The translations under genes and the position numbers were made by a program. The notes under the pieces were generated by a model, which was given only the letters and a program-made list of their open reading frames with translations, was not told the DNA's origin and did no database searches. 64,000 nucleotides of DNA from Sphingopyxis sp. GW247-27LB (GTDB lineage: Bacteria > Pseudomonadota > Alphaproteobacteria > Sphingomonadales > Sphingomonadaceae): positions 594,331 through 658,330 of the forward strand of contig NZ_NIWD01000008.1 in NCBI RefSeq assembly GCF_002277025.1. Reading direction: 5' to 3'. Below, one piece after another: positions 1 through 9,800 of this stretch; positions within the stretch are counted from its first letter, which is position 1; the number at the start of each line of letters is the position of its first letter.

Positions 1-1097
<1,097 letters not shown>

Positions 1098-1101
<4 letters not shown>

Positions 1102-1409
1102 CCGGCCAGCATCCTCGTCACCAACACCGCGCCCGCCCAGATCATCGCGATCAGGCCGAGCAATTGCCAATAGCCGCCTTCGCCCACCCGTCGCCGCAGC
1201 CACGCCGCGGCGAGCCAGACGAGCACGAGCGCCGGGGTCAGGATCAGCAGCGTGAAGCGCAGCAGCCCTTCGGCGATCTGGCCGTGCCGGCGGGTTTCGA
1301 AGATGGCATAGCCCTCGACACCCCACCAGAAGGCCGCGGTCAGCACCACCATCCCGGCGAGCGCCCAATATTGCCAGAAACGGCTGGGGGGCCAGGGAGG
1401 GCCCGTCAT
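1098..1409 (-). CDS. Small membrane protein between sspB and fumC
   Basis: A 103-residue protein with three likely transmembrane stretches, at about residues 12-32, 48-72 and 80-99. I do not recognise the family. A basic segment (ETRRHGQ) lies between helices 1 and 2. Its stop codon overlaps the fumC start by the ATGA arrangement, and its start lies one base after the sspB stop, so the three genes are almost certainly co-transcribed. No catalytic motif is visible; it may be a cytoplasmic-membrane accessory protein. The gene is real on grounds of operon fit and coherent hydrophobicity; the function is unknown. Confidence 0.75.
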
Positions 1410-1410
1410 G

Positions 1411-1890
1411 CTATTTCCGCTTGCCGAAATCCACGGTCACGACGTTGGAGCCGTCCTCGGCCGAAACGTCGGGGCGGTCGTTGTCGGCCTCGTCGTGCGG
1501 TTCGGGGTCCTCGCTGTCGTCGCTGACCTGGAACTGCAGCCCGAAATCGACCGACGGATCGACGAAGGCGGTGATCGCCGCATAGGGAATGGTGAGCATC
1601 GACGGCGTCTGGTTGAACGACAGGCCGACGCTGAAATGATCGTCCTCGACCGTCAGGTCCCAGAAGCGGTTTTGGAGCACGATCGTCATCTCGTCGGGGA
1701 ATTTGGCGATCAGATGCCCGGGAATCGCGACTCCGGGCGCCTGCGTCTTGAAGGTGATATAGAAATGATGTTCGCCGGGCAGGCTGTCGCTGCCCTCGAT
1801 CTGCCGCAGCACGCGGCCGACCACGGCGCGCAGGGCATCCTGCACGATTTCATCATAGGGAATCAGGCTGTCGCGGACATCGTCACTCAT
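1411..1890 (-). CDS. sspB: Alpha-type SspB, ClpXP adaptor for ssrA-tagged proteins
   Basis: Adaptor that tethers ssrA-tagged and other substrates to the ClpX N-domain for degradation by ClpXP. The 159-residue product has the alphaproteobacterial SspB layout: an N-terminal helix (DSLIPYDEIVQDALR), a beta-rich tag-binding core with HHFYITFKT and FPDEMTIVLQNRFWDL, then an acidic low-complexity linker (about residues 122-148, rich in D/E). The protein ends in the short hydrophobic ClpX-docking tail VVTVDFGKRK. The order core, flexible acidic linker, ClpX-binding tail is what the family requires. It is the first gene of the operon with the membrane protein and fumC. Confidence 0.9.
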   Translation of the reverse strand: MSDDVRDSLIPYDEIVQDALRAVVGRVLRQIEGSDSLPGEHHFYITFKTQAPGVAIPGHLIAKFPDEMTIVLQNRFWDLTVEDDHFSVGLSFNQTPSMLTIPYAAITAFVDPSVDFGLQFQVSDDSEDPEPHDEADNDRPDVSAEDGSNVVTVDFGKRK

Positions 1891-1977
1891 GGCCGTGGGG
1901 GATGAACGCGGCGCGCGCGGCGGTCAAGTGGGGAGAGTCGCCTTGCAACGCGAAAAGTCGCTGCTATGGGGCGTCTC

Positions 1978-2565
1978 ATGCGAACCGCCACTGTCCAGCG
2001 CACGACCAAGGAAACGGATATCGCGATCACCGTCAATCTCGACGGCAGCGGCGACTATTCGGTGTCCACCGGTATCGGTTTCCTCGACCATATGGTCGAG
2101 CAATTGTCGCGCCACTCGCTGATCGACATCGCGATGACGGTGAAGGGCGACCTCCATATCGACCAGCACCACACGGTCGAGGATTCGGCGCTCGCGCTCG
2201 GCGAGGCGGTGGCGAAGGCGCTCGGCGACAAGCGCGGCATCGCGCGCTACGGCGAAGCGCATTCGCCGATGGACGAAACGCTGACCCGCTGCGTCCTCGA
2301 CATTTCGGGGCGCCCGCACTGCGTCTGGAAATCGGGCTTCTCGCAGCCGCGCCTCGGCGAGATGGATACCGAGCTGTTCCCGCACTGGTTCGCGAGCTTC
2401 GCGCAGACCGCGGGGATCACGCTGCACATCGAAACCCTCTATGGCGAGAACAACCACCATATCGCCGAGAGCATGTACAAGGCGCTGGCGCGCGCGCTGC
2501 GCGCCGCGGTGGAGATCGACCCGCGCAAGGGCGATGCGATTCCGAGCACCAAGGGGGTGCTATGA
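1978..2565 (+). CDS. hisB: Imidazoleglycerol-phosphate dehydratase
   Basis: Dehydrates imidazoleglycerol phosphate to imidazoleacetol phosphate, the sixth step of histidine synthesis. The product is 195 residues, the length of monofunctional HisB (no phosphatase domain). The metal-binding histidine clusters HHTVED and NNHHIAES are present, as is GIGFLDHM. I chose the ATG at 1978 because a GGGG run stands six bases upstream; an in-frame ATG at 1966 would add four residues and lacks a ribosome site. First gene of hisB-hisH-hisA-hisF. A palindromic repeat begins five bases after its stop. Confidence 0.95.
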   Translation: MRTATVQRTTKETDIAITVNLDGSGDYSVSTGIGFLDHMVEQLSRHSLIDIAMTVKGDLHIDQHHTVEDSALALGEAVAKALGDKRGIARYGEAHSPMDETLTRCVLDISGRPHCVWKSGFSQPRLGEMDTELFPHWFASFAQTAGITLHIETLYGENNHHIAESMYKALARALRAAVEIDPRKGDAIPSTKGVL

Positions 2566-2569
2566 TTCT

Positions 2570-2668
2570 CCCCTCCCGCTTGCGGGAGGGGTTGGGCGAG
2601 GGCCTGTTTCAGGCCGCCGCCACTAATCGGACATGCCCTCCCGTAACCCCTCCCGCAAGCGGGAGGGG
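2570..2668. repeat. Palindromic repeat family A, copy 1 (hisB/hisH gap)
   Basis: Two nearly identical hairpins, each built from CCCCTCCCGC and GCGGGAGGGG (2570-2591 and 2647-2668), flank a 55-base centre containing GGGCGAGGGCCTG and ACATGCCCTCCC. The unit fills almost the whole gap between hisB and hisH. Its right arm supplies GGAGG at 2662-2666, five bases before the hisH TTG start. The same element recurs in opposite orientation between hisA and hisF. It looks like a REP/BIME-type element; hairpin formation in the mRNA is inferred. Confidence 0.9.
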
Positions 2669-2671
2669 AAT

Positions 2672-3277
2672 TTGACCATCGCCCTGATCGACTATGGCGC
2701 GGGCAATCTTCGCTCGGTGCACAATGCGCTTGTTGCCGCGGGCGCCGAAGATGTCGCCGTGACCGCCGACCCCGATGCGGTGGCGAAGGCCGACCGGATC
2801 GTGCTTCCGGGGGTCGGGGCCTTCGCGGCGTGCATGAACGGCCTTTCGGCGATTCCCGGTCTCGTCGAGGCGATGGAGCGGCGCGTGCGCGGCGAGGGCG
2901 CGCCCTTTCTCGGCATCTGCGTCGGCATGCAGCTGCTCGCCGATGCGGGCGAGGAGCATGGGCGGCATGCGGGGCTCGGCTGGATCGGCGGCACGGTGCG
3001 GCCCTTCGCCCCGGCGCCGGGCCTGCGCATCCCGCACATGGGGTGGAACGACGTCGTCCCGACCTTCGCGCATCCGGTGATCGCGCGCGGTGAGGCCTAT
3101 TATCTCCACGGCTATCATTTCGCCGAGGCCGCGCATGTCGCGGCGACGAGCGAGCATGGTGGGCCGTTTACGGCGGCGGTCGCCCGCGACACGATCGTCG
3201 GCGTCCAGTTCCACCCCGAAAAAAGCCAGGCCTATGGCCTCGCGACGCTCGAAAGGTTTTTGTCTTGGCGACCCTGA
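2672..3277 (+). CDS. hisH: Imidazole glycerol phosphate synthase, glutaminase subunit
   Basis: Class I glutamine amidotransferase subunit that feeds ammonia to HisF in the HisHF synthase. The 201-residue product has the nucleophile motif [10 protein letters not shown] and the His/Glu pair in QFHPEKS, and starts at the expected [16 protein letters not shown] assign the TTG at 2672 as the start, because homology begins exactly there and GGAGG lies five bases upstream. An upstream in-frame ATG at 2633 would start inside the palindromic repeat and add residues read from it. The 3' end overlaps hisA by 13 bases, so the two are translationally linked. Confidence 0.95.
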   Translation: MTIALIDYGAGNLRSVHNALVAAGAEDVAVTADPDAVAKADRIVLPGVGAFAACMNGLSAIPGLVEAMERRVRGEGAPFLGICVGMQLLADAGEEHGRHAGLGWIGGTVRPFAPAPGLRIPHMGWNDVVPTFAHPVIARGEAYYLHGYHFAEAAHVAATSEHGGPFTAAVARDTIVGVQFHPEKSQAYGLATLERFLSWRP

Positions 3278-4020
3278 CCATCTTCCCCGCGATCGACCTC
3301 AAGGGCGGGCAGGTGGTGCGGCTTGCCGAAGGCGATATGGCGCGCGCGACCGTCTATGGCGACGATCCGGCGGCGCAGGCGCGGCTGTTTGCTGGCGCGG
3401 GTGCGAGCCACCTGCATGTCGTCGATCTCGACGGCGCCTTCGCGGGCGAGAGCGTCAACGGGTCGGCGGTCGAAAGTATCGTCGCGGCCTTTCCGGGCAA
3501 GGTGCAGGTCGGTGGCGGCATCCGCGATCGTGCGGGGGTCGACCGCTGGCTCGCGCTCGGGGTCGAGCGGGTGATCATCGGCACCGCCGCGCTCAAGGAC
3601 CCGGAGTTCGTCAAATCGGCCGCGCGCGACCTCCCCGGACGCATCGTCGTCGGCGTGGATGCGCGCGACGGGATGGTCGCGACCGAGGGCTGGGCCGATG
3701 TCTCCGACGTGCGTGTCGAGGATCTGGCGCGGCGGTTCGAGGATGCCGGGGTCGCGGCCCTGCTCTTCACCGATGTCGGGCGCGACGGGTTGCTCAGGGG
3801 CTGCAATGTCGAGGCGACGGTGGCGCTGGCGCGCGCGGTCGCCATTCCGGTGATCGCGAGCGGTGGGGTCGCGGGGATCGACGATATCCACATGCTGCGG
3901 CCGCATGTTGCCGACGGCATCGAGGGCGTGATCACCGGGCGGGCGCTCTACGACGGCCGGCTCGATCTGGCCGAGGCGATCGCGGCGGGAAATTCCCCTC
4001 CCGCTGGCGGGAGGGGCTAG
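3265..4020 (+). CDS. hisA: ProFAR isomerase
   Basis: 1-(5-phosphoribosyl)-5-[(5-phosphoribosylamino)methylideneamino]imidazole-4-carboxamide isomerase, a (beta/alpha)8 barrel acting just before HisHF. It starts at a TTG inside the hisH 3' end ([14 protein letters not shown]). The phosphate-binding stretches VGGGIRD and [11 protein letters not shown] are present, with catalytic Asp in AIDLK and DVGRDG. The length is 251 residues. The last eight codons (SPPAGGRG) and the stop are read from the left hairpin of a palindromic repeat at 3995-4016, so the natural C-terminus has been replaced or extended by repeat sequence. The function should survive because the barrel is complete before it. Confidence 0.95.
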   Translation: MATLTIFPAIDLKGGQVVRLAEGDMARATVYGDDPAAQARLFAGAGASHLHVVDLDGAFAGESVNGSAVESIVAAFPGKVQVGGGIRDRAGVDRWLALGVERVIIGTAALKDPEFVKSAARDLPGRIVVGVDARDGMVATEGWADVSDVRVEDLARRFEDAGVAALLFTDVGRDGLLRGCNVEATVALARAVAIPVIASGGVAGIDDIHMLRPHVADGIEGVITGRALYDGRLDLAEAIAAGNSPPAGGRG

Positions 4021-4091
4021 GGGAGGGCATGTCGAAAATGCTTCTCTCCCGAAACAGGCCCTCCCCCAACCCCTCCCATAAATGGGAGGGG
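3995..4091. repeat. Palindromic repeat family A, copy 2 (hisA/hisF gap)
   Basis: Same composite element as at 2570-2668 but in opposite orientation: hairpins CCCCTCCCGC/GCGGGAGGGG (3995-4016) and CCCCTCCCAT/ATGGGAGGGG (4070-4091) around a centre with GGGAGGGCATGTC and GAAACAGGCCCTC. The reverse complements of these are found in copy 1. The left hairpin is coding (end of HisA). The right arm gives GGAGG at 4085-4089, seven bases before the hisF ATG. The compensated change CAT/ATG in the right hairpin keeps the stem paired, which argues that pairing matters. Confidence 0.9.
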
Positions 4092-4096
4092 GGTAT

Positions 4097-4861
4097 ATGA
4101 CCGTCCGCGTCCGCGTCATCCCCTGCCTCGACGTCGCCGATGGGCGCGTGGTCAAGGGGGTCAATTTCGTCGACCTGCGCGACGCGGGCGATCCGGTCGA
4201 GGCGGCGCGCGCCTATGACGCCGCGGGCGCCGACGAGCTTTGCTTTCTCGACATTTCGGCGAGCCACCAGGGGCGCGGCACGCTGCTCGACATGGTCAGC
4301 CGCACCGCCGAGGTCTGCTTCATGCCGCTGACCGTCGGCGGCGGGGTGCGCAGCGCCGAGGATGCGCGCGCGCTGCTGCTGGCGGGCGCCGACAAGGTGG
4401 CGGTGAACAGCGCCGCGGTCGCGCGACCCGAACTCGTCGCCGATATCGCCGACCGCTTCGGCAGCCAATGCGCGGTCGGCAGTATCGACGCGCGCCGCGT
4501 CGAAGAGGGCCGCTGGGAAATCTTCACCCACGGCGGACGCAAGCCCACGGGGATCGACGCGGTCGAGCATGCGATGCGGCTCGCGGCGCTCGGCGCCGGG
4601 GAACTGCTGGTGACCAGCATGGACCGCGACGGCACCAAGGACGGCTACGACCTCGCGCTCACCCGCGCGATCGCCGATGCGGTGAGTGTGCCGGTGATTG
4701 CGAGCGGCGGCGTCGGCAACCTCGACCATCTGGTCGCGGGCGTGATCGAGGGCGGCGCGAGCGCGGTGCTCGCCGCGAGCATCTTCCACTTCGGCGAGGC
4801 GACGATCGCCGAGGCGCATGCGCGGCTCGCCGCTGCGGGATTGCCGGTGCGATCGCATTAA
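4097..4861 (+). CDS. hisF: Imidazole glycerol phosphate synthase, cyclase subunit
   Basis: Barrel subunit of HisHF that uses ammonia from HisH to form imidazole glycerol phosphate and AICAR. The 254-residue product begins [13 protein letters not shown] with the catalytic Asp in CLD, and has the second catalytic Asp in [13 protein letters not shown] and phosphate sites [12 protein letters not shown] and ASGGVGN. The ATG at 4097 is chosen over an in-frame one at 4082 because the family starts there and the repeat-borne GGAGG is seven bases upstream. It ends the visible his cluster; hisI and hisE are not next to it. Confidence 0.96.
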   Translation: MTVRVRVIPCLDVADGRVVKGVNFVDLRDAGDPVEAARAYDAAGADELCFLDISASHQGRGTLLDMVSRTAEVCFMPLTVGGGVRSAEDARALLLAGADKVAVNSAAVARPELVADIADRFGSQCAVGSIDARRVEEGRWEIFTHGGRKPTGIDAVEHAMRLAALGAGELLVTSMDRDGTKDGYDLALTRAIADAVSVPVIASGGVGNLDHLVAGVIEGGASAVLAASIFHFGEATIAEAHARLAAAGLPVRSH

Positions 4862-4903
4862 CTTTCTACCAAAAAATGCCGCCCCGCGGGTAGCCATCGG
4901 GAA

Positions 4904-4926
4904 ATGCGGCTGCAATAAAGCCGCAT
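4904..4926 (+). promoter_or_regulatory. Hairpin enclosing the exchanger start codon
   Basis: A perfect 8-bp stem, ATGCGGCT (4904-4911) and AGCCGCAT (4919-4926), with the 7-base loop GCAATAA. The right arm contains the first two bases of the exchanger's ATG at 4925, and no Shine-Dalgarno sequence precedes it. In RNA the stem would hide the start codon; whether anything opens it is unknown. It could also be a chance palindrome. Confidence 0.5.
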
Positions 4927-6001
4927 GAAGAGCAAAATCCGCCGCATCGCACCCGACGTCTTCCCGGTTCTTGGTTTCCTCGTCGCGTTGGCGAGCCTTG
5001 GCATGGCGCTCAATCCGCTCCTCGTCGGACTGGTTCTCGGTGCGTCGGTGGTGACCGCGGTCCACCATGCCGAGGTCGTCGCGCACCGCGTCGGCGAGCC
5101 CTTCGGCACGCTGATCCTCGCGCTCGCGGTGACCGTGATCGAGGTCGGACTGGTCCTGACGCTGATGCAGGCCGAACCCGACAAGGCGCAGACGCTGGCG
5201 CGCGACACGGTGTTCGCGGCGGTGATGGTGATCCTCAACCTGTTGATGGGGCTCTGCCTCTTGAGCGGGGCGATCCGCCATCACGAGCAGCGTTTCCAGC
5301 GCACCGGCATCGGCGCCGCGCTCGCGACGCTGACGGTGCTCACCACGGTGACGCTGGTCCTGCCCAATTTCACCTCGAGCGTGCCCGGACCCTTCTATTC
5401 AGGGACGCAGCTCGGCTTCGTCGCGGCGGTGTCGCTGATCCTCTATGCGACCTTCGCGCTTGTGCAGACGGTGCGGCATCGCGACTATTTCCTGCCCGAA
5501 GGCGAGGCGCAGGACGAGCCCGACGCGCACGCCGAACCGCCTAGCGCGCAGCGGATGTGGATCTCGCTCGGCCTGCTCGTCGCCTGCCTGTTCGGCGTCG
5601 TGCTGCTGGCGAAGGCGCTGTCGCCCACCATCGGCGCGCTGCTTGCCGATTGGGGCGCGCCGCCGGCGGTGCTCGGCGTCCTGATCGCGGCGCTGATTCT
5701 CGCACCCGAAGGGCTCGCGGCGGTGCGGGCGGCGAAGTCCGATCGCCTGCAGACCAGCCTCAACCTCGCGCTGGGCTCGGCGCTCGCGACGATCGGGCTG
5801 ACGATTCCGGCGGTCGCGATCCTGTCGATCGTCGTCGACCTGCCGATCAGCCTCGGCCTCGATGCCAAGTCGTCGGTGCTGCTGTTCCTGTCGCTGATCG
5901 TCGCGTCACAGACGCTGGCGAACGGGCGCACCACCGTGCTGCAAGGCGCGATCCACCTGATGCTGTTCGCGGTCTATCTGTTCACGACGTTTGTGCCCTG
6001 A
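4925..6001 (+). CDS. chaA: Ca2+/H+ (cation/proton) antiporter, ChaA type
   Basis: Inner-membrane exchanger of the CaCA superfamily that expels Ca2+ (in ChaA proteins also Na+/K+) in exchange for protons. The 358-residue product has about eleven hydrophobic helices in two homologous halves. Each half carries an alpha-repeat with an acidic exchange residue: LALAVTVIEVGLVLTLM near residues 63-79, and AALILAPEGLAAVRAAK near residues 254-270. An acidic, His-containing loop (about residues 190-208) separates the halves, as in ChaA. It follows hisF by 63 bases but is functionally unrelated; a hairpin covers its start codon. Confidence 0.85.
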   Translation: MKSKIRRIAPDVFPVLGFLVALASLGMALNPLLVGLVLGASVVTAVHHAEVVAHRVGEPFGTLILALAVTVIEVGLVLTLMQAEPDKAQTLARDTVFAAVMVILNLLMGLCLLSGAIRHHEQRFQRTGIGAALATLTVLTTVTLVLPNFTSSVPGPFYSGTQLGFVAAVSLILYATFALVQTVRHRDYFLPEGEAQDEPDAHAEPPSAQRMWISLGLLVACLFGVVLLAKALSPTIGALLADWGAPPAVLGVLIAALILAPEGLAAVRAAKSDRLQTSLNLALGSALATIGLTIPAVAILSIVVDLPISLGLDAKSSVLLFLSLIVASQTLANGRTTVLQGAIHLMLFAVYLFTTFVP

Positions 6002-6004
6002 CGC

Positions 6005-7141
6005 TCACGTCTTCCGCACGAACACCGTCCCCGCGCTATAACCCGCGCCGAACGAGCAGATGAGGCCGGTGTCGCCCGCGGCCATATCTTCGTGGTTCAG
6101 GTGAAAGGCGATGATCGATCCCGCGCTCGACGTGTTGCCATAGGTGTCGAGCACCGTCGGGCTCTCGTCGGCGCTTGCCTCGTGCCCGAGCACGCGCTGC
6201 GCGATCAGGCGGTTCATGTTGGTGTTCGCCTGGTGGAGCCACAGCCGGCGCATGTCGGCGCCTTCGAGCCCGAGCTTCTCCATCTCCTCGACGATCATCG
6301 CCGCGACCATCGGCACGACTTCCTTGAACACCTTGCGGCCCTCTTGGACGAAGAGCTTGTCGGTCTTGGGTCCCGACTGGTCGATGCCGCCGTGGGTGCG
6401 GTTCAGGAAACCGAAATTGTTGCGGATATTGTTCGAAAAGACGGTCTTGAGCCGGGTGCCGAGGATGTCCCAATGGCCGGCGGGCGCGATATCCTTGGCC
6501 TCGACGAGGATCGCGGTCGCGACGTCGCCGAAGATGAAATGGCTGTCGCGGTCGCGCCAGTTGAGGTGGCCCGAACAGATTTCGGGGTTCACGACGAGCA
6601 CGCTCTTCGCATGGCCGGCACGGATATAGTCGGCGGCGGTCTGGATGCCGAAGGTCGCCGACGAGCAGGCGACGTTCATATCGAAGCCGAAGCCGTCGAT
6701 GCCGAGCGCGTCCTGGATTTCGACCGCCATCGCCGGATAGGCGCGCTGCATGTTCGAGGCCGCGCACAGCACCGCGTCGACGTCGCCCGCATCGCGGCCG
6801 GCGCGCGTGAGCGCATCCTTCGCCGCCGCGACGCCGATCTCGGCGAGGATCGACAACTCGTCGTTGCCGCGCTCGGGCAGGCGCGGCGCCATGTGCGCGG
6901 GGTCGAGAATGCCCGTCTTGTCGACGACGTGGCGCGAGCCGATGCCGCTCGCCTTCTCGATGAACTCGACGCTCGATTCGGTGAGTTTGGCGACCTCTCC
7001 CGTGGCGATCGCTTCGGCATGCTCGCTGTTATGCAGCGCGACATAGGCGTTGAAGCTGGCGACCAGTTCTTCGTTGGAAATGACTTCGGCGGGGGTGAAG
7101 AGGCCGGTGGCGGACAGGACCGGCTGCGGTGTGTGCGACAT
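6005..7141 (-). CDS. FabH-like beta-ketoacyl-ACP synthase III
   Basis: Thiolase-fold condensing enzyme of the FabH superfamily, resembling the Pseudomonas PA3286 group, which feeds medium-chain acyl-CoA into fatty-acid synthesis. In the 378-residue product the nucleophile Cys is in NVACSSATFGIQ, the His in LHQANTNMN and the Asn in DTYGNTSSAGSI. The start is the ATG at 7141 with AGGGA upstream; an extra in-frame ATG at 7198 would add 19 unrelated residues. The gene converges on chaA, with only three bases between stops. The substrate assignment is inferred from recalled similarity; the enzyme class is firm. Confidence 0.85.
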   Translation of the reverse strand: MSHTPQPVLSATGLFTPAEVISNEELVASFNAYVALHNSEHAEAIATGEVAKLTESSVEFIEKASGIGSRHVVDKTGILDPAHMAPRLPERGNDELSILAEIGVAAAKDALTRAGRDAGDVDAVLCAASNMQRAYPAMAVEIQDALGIDGFGFDMNVACSSATFGIQTAADYIRAGHAKSVLVVNPEICSGHLNWRDRDSHFIFGDVATAILVEAKDIAPAGHWDILGTRLKTVFSNNIRNNFGFLNRTHGGIDQSGPKTDKLFVQEGRKVFKEVVPMVAAMIVEEMEKLGLEGADMRRLWLHQANTNMNRLIAQRVLGHEASADESPTVLDTYGNTSSAGSIIAFHLNHEDMAAGDTGLICSFGAGYSAGTVFVRKT

Positions 7142-7326
7142 GAGAGTCCCTGCGTCTTTTGTTCTGCAAGTCATGCTGATTAGGCTTCGCCGCGACACCG
7201 CGCAACGTTCCTGCGATCCGGCTGAACATATCCCGACATCATGGTTAACTCACCGCTAACCCTTTTCGTGGCAGATTGTCCGATGCAAGCCTCCGGGGGA
7301 TGGCTCCCCGGGTGCGATGCGGGAGC

Positions 7327-7884
7327 ATGACGATGGCGACGCGTTCAGGACCGGCTACAGGCGACCTGTCGATTTCGGAGATCAAGGAATTCGCGGGCTT
7401 TCCCGCCGCGACGCAGCGCTATATCCGCCGCTCGCTCGACATCGGGCTGGAGCGCGACGATGCGATCGCGCGCTGGTCGCGCGACATGGTCGAGGAAACC
7501 GCGATTCGCGTCCAGGCCCGCGTCTATCAGCGACTCATCGAGATTCGCGCCCATATTCCCGACGACAGCGGCCTCGATGCGCTCGAAGGCTTTATGGCAC
7601 CGCTGGTCGCGGTGTCGGCCTTCGACCTCGGACAGGACCGGCTGCCCGGCTTCGCACCCTATCGCTTCCTCTACGAGCGGCTGCTCGGCGCGCATGCGCG
7701 GCCGTGGCTGCCGGGCGCCTTCTGCGCCGCGGCGTCGCTGCCGCACCTCCACCCCGACAAGCGGCGAGCCTTGCTCCAGTCGATCAGCGAAGCCGCGGCG
7801 ACCGCGCCCGGCTGGTCGGCGCGCGAACCGAGCTTCTATCCCGAGTGGGTCGACAAGATCGACGAGACGCGCCCGGCGCAATGA
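7327..7884 (+). CDS. Uncharacterised 185-residue protein
   Basis: Soluble, mostly helical protein with no signal peptide or membrane segment and no motif I recognise. It begins MTMATRSGPATGDLS and holds a conserved-looking core FPAATQRYIRRSLDIGLERDDAIARWSRDMVEE, here split as an N-terminal helical half. A C-terminal Pro/Trp-rich end (GWSAREPSFYPEWVDKID) follows. GGGAG six bases upstream supports the ATG at 7327 over the in-frame ATG at 7276. It is divergent from the FabH-like gene and converges on the TauE-type exporter. It is probably a lineage-specific hypothetical. Confidence 0.7.
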   Translation: MTMATRSGPATGDLSISEIKEFAGFPAATQRYIRRSLDIGLERDDAIARWSRDMVEETAIRVQARVYQRLIEIRAHIPDDSGLDALEGFMAPLVAVSAFDLGQDRLPGFAPYRFLYERLLGAHARPWLPGAFCAAASLPHLHPDKRRALLQSISEAAATAPGWSAREPSFYPEWVDKIDETRPAQ

Positions 7885-7905
7885 CGAGAAGGGGTGACCC
7901 CGTCC

Positions 7906-8673
7906 TTACACCAGCACCTTGTACAGCCCGAACGCGCTCGTCGCGGTCAGCACCGCACCCACCAGCACCAGCATAAGCTTGGGCGAGAAGCGCTTCGCCA
8001 TCACCGCGCCAAGCGGCGCCGCGAGCACGCCGCCGATGAGGAGGCCGAGCGTGGCGCCCGCGATGTCGGCGAGGCCGAGATGCCAGATGAAGGTCGCCGA
8101 CACCGCGAGGGTCAGAAAGAATTCGACGCTGTTGACGGTGCCGACGACCTTGCGCGGCTCGGCGCCCTGGACGAGCAGGTTCGACGTCACCACCGGCCCC
8201 CAGCCGCCGCCGCCCGCGGCGTCGAGGAAGCCGCCGATCAGGCCGAGCGGCGCGATTACCTTCGGCTTGCGAATCTTGGGCGGATAAAGGAGTCCGCGGA
8301 CGAGAAGCCAGACGCCGACCGCGACCAGATAGGCAAGGACGAACGGCTTGACGAGATCGCTGTGGAGCGAACTCAGCAGATAGGCGCCCGACACGCCGCC
8401 GATCAGCCCGGGAATCAGCAGCTTCAGGAACAGCCCCCACTCGATGTTGCGGTGGAGGAGGTGGCTGATCCCCGACACGCCCGTCGTGAACACCTCGACG
8501 ACATGGATACGCGCCGACGCCGCCGCGGGCGGCACGCCCATCACCGCGACGAGCAAGGTGTTGCAGATGACGCCGAACGCCATCCCCAGCGCGCCGTCGA
8601 CGAGCTGCGCCGCGAAGCCGATGAGGATGAAGGGCAGGAGCGCCGTGGGGTCCAGGGCGGCCAGATCGATCAT
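7906..8673 (-). CDS. TauE/SafE (TSUP) family permease
   Basis: Eight-helix inner-membrane protein of the TSUP family, members of which export sulfite, sulfoacetate or related organosulfur anions. The 255-residue product shows the two-fold repeat of the family: GFAAQLVDGALGMAFG near the N-terminus and GLIGGFLDAAGGGGWGPV in the second half, both carrying the Gly-rich signature. The substrate cannot be read from sequence. It stands alone, with a palindromic half-site array just upstream of its start suggesting control by a dimeric repressor. Confidence 0.85.
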   Translation of the reverse strand: MIDLAALDPTALLPFILIGFAAQLVDGALGMAFGVICNTLLVAVMGVPPAAASARIHVVEVFTTGVSGISHLLHRNIEWGLFLKLLIPGLIGGVSGAYLLSSLHSDLVKPFVLAYLVAVGVWLLVRGLLYPPKIRKPKVIAPLGLIGGFLDAAGGGGWGPVVTSNLLVQGAEPRKVVGTVNSVEFFLTLAVSATFIWHLGLADIAGATLGLLIGGVLAAPLGAVMAKRFSPKLMLVLVGAVLTATSAFGLYKVLV

Positions 8674-8683
8674 GATTTCATCC

Positions 8684-8705
8684 CAACTGTTTTAGTTGAC
8701 AACTA
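8684..8705 (-). promoter_or_regulatory. Candidate operator of the TauE-type gene
   Basis: Perfect palindrome TAGTTG-A-CAACTA at 8693-8705, preceded by a further half-site CAACT at 8684-8688, giving CAACT/AGTTG/CAACT alternating within 21 bases. It lies 11-32 bases upstream of the exporter ATG at 8673, where a repressor would block transcription. The regulator is not evident next door, except the LysR gene beyond, which would normally use a T-N11-A box instead. Confidence 0.45.
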
Positions 8706-8790
8706 GGCTGCCGCGTTTCGGGCGGAATCGCCAGCGCAATTTTTCTGCGCACGGCGAAGGGATTTGTTTCTGCGGCGCATCGAATCCCGA

Positions 8791-9717
8791 TCAGCCGGTC
8801 ACATCGTCGGGCAGATAGTCGCGGACATAGTCGATGAAGGCGCGCAGCTTCGGCATCACCTGCTTGCGGCTCGGGTAATAGAGGAAGAGGCCCGAGGTCG
8901 AAGGCGCATAGTCGCCGAGCAGCACCTCGAGCTCGCCCGCCGCGACCATCGCCTTGGCGGTCGGCTCGGCGATCGTGCCGATCGCGACCCCGCTGCGCAT
9001 CGCGACGGTCATCGCATGGAAATCATTGACGATCACCGGGCCGGTCACCGCGACGTCGAACTCGCGATTGCCGCGCTCGAAAGTCCACGGCATCATCGCG
9101 CCGGTGCCGAGGCGCAGCCGCACGCAGCGGTGGTCGCGCAAATCCTCGGGGGTTTGGGGCCGCCCGTAGCGGGCGATATAGGCGGGCGCCGCGGCGGCGA
9201 CGAAGCGGAAGGGACCGGTCAGACGCACCGCGATCACGTCGGCGTCGAGCGATTCGCCCATCCGCACCCCGGCGTCGAAGCCGCCCGCGCTCAAATCGGC
9301 GAGCGCGTCGTCGGCGAAGATTTCGAGCTCGATCTCGGGATAGGTGTCGCAAAAACCCGCGAGGATCGGTTCGAACAAGGGCTGCACCGCGCCGCGCATC
9401 AGATTGATCCGCAGGCGCCCTGCGGGCCGGTTGCCAAGGTTGCGCGCCGCCTCATAGGCGTCGGCGAGCCCCGAATAGGCCGGCGCCGCGCGTTCGAGGA
9501 ACATTTCGCCCGCCTGGGTTAGCCCGACGCTGCGCGTGGTGCGCATGAACAGCGGCGCGCCGACGCGCGCTTCCAGGGCTTTCACGGTCTGGCTGATCGC
9601 CGAGGGCGAGACGCCGAGGTCGGCGGCCGCGGCGGAAAAGCTCCGCCTCTCCGCGACGCGCAGGAAAGCTTCGATCCCGTCGAGCGCCCCATGGGGGATT
9701 GTTAAATCCTGCTTCAA
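8791..9717 (-). CDS. LysR-family transcriptional regulator
   Basis: A 308-residue DNA-binding regulator. The N-terminal winged helix-turn-helix covers about residues 12-70 (AFLRVAERRSFSAAAADLGVS, here abbreviated, followed by SAISQTVKALEARVGAPLF). A periplasmic-binding-like effector domain runs from about 95 to 300 (PAGRLRINLMRGAVQPLFEP onward). It resembles the CrgA/DsdC-like clade acting on aromatic or redox genes, but the target is not obvious. It is divergent from a small secreted protein gene starting at 9801; the 83-base gap holds an AT-rich tract suited to a shared promoter. Confidence 0.9.
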   Translation of the reverse strand: MKQDLTIPHGALDGIEAFLRVAERRSFSAAAADLGVSPSAISQTVKALEARVGAPLFMRTTRSVGLTQAGEMFLERAAPAYSGLADAYEAARNLGNRPAGRLRINLMRGAVQPLFEPILAGFCDTYPEIELEIFADDALADLSAGGFDAGVRMGESLDADVIAVRLTGPFRFVAAAAPAYIARYGRPQTPEDLRDHRCVRLRLGTGAMMPWTFERGNREFDVAVTGPVIVNDFHAMTVAMRSGVAIGTIAEPTAKAMVAAGELEVLLGDYAPSTSGLFLYYPSRKQVMPKLRAFIDYVRDYLPDDVTG

Positions 9718-9800
9718 GGCACTTGCAGATTATAGAGGATTATCTATTGGCGCAAGCGCGGCTAAAAAGGTTGCACAACGAAACGAAAGGAACCTCTCCC

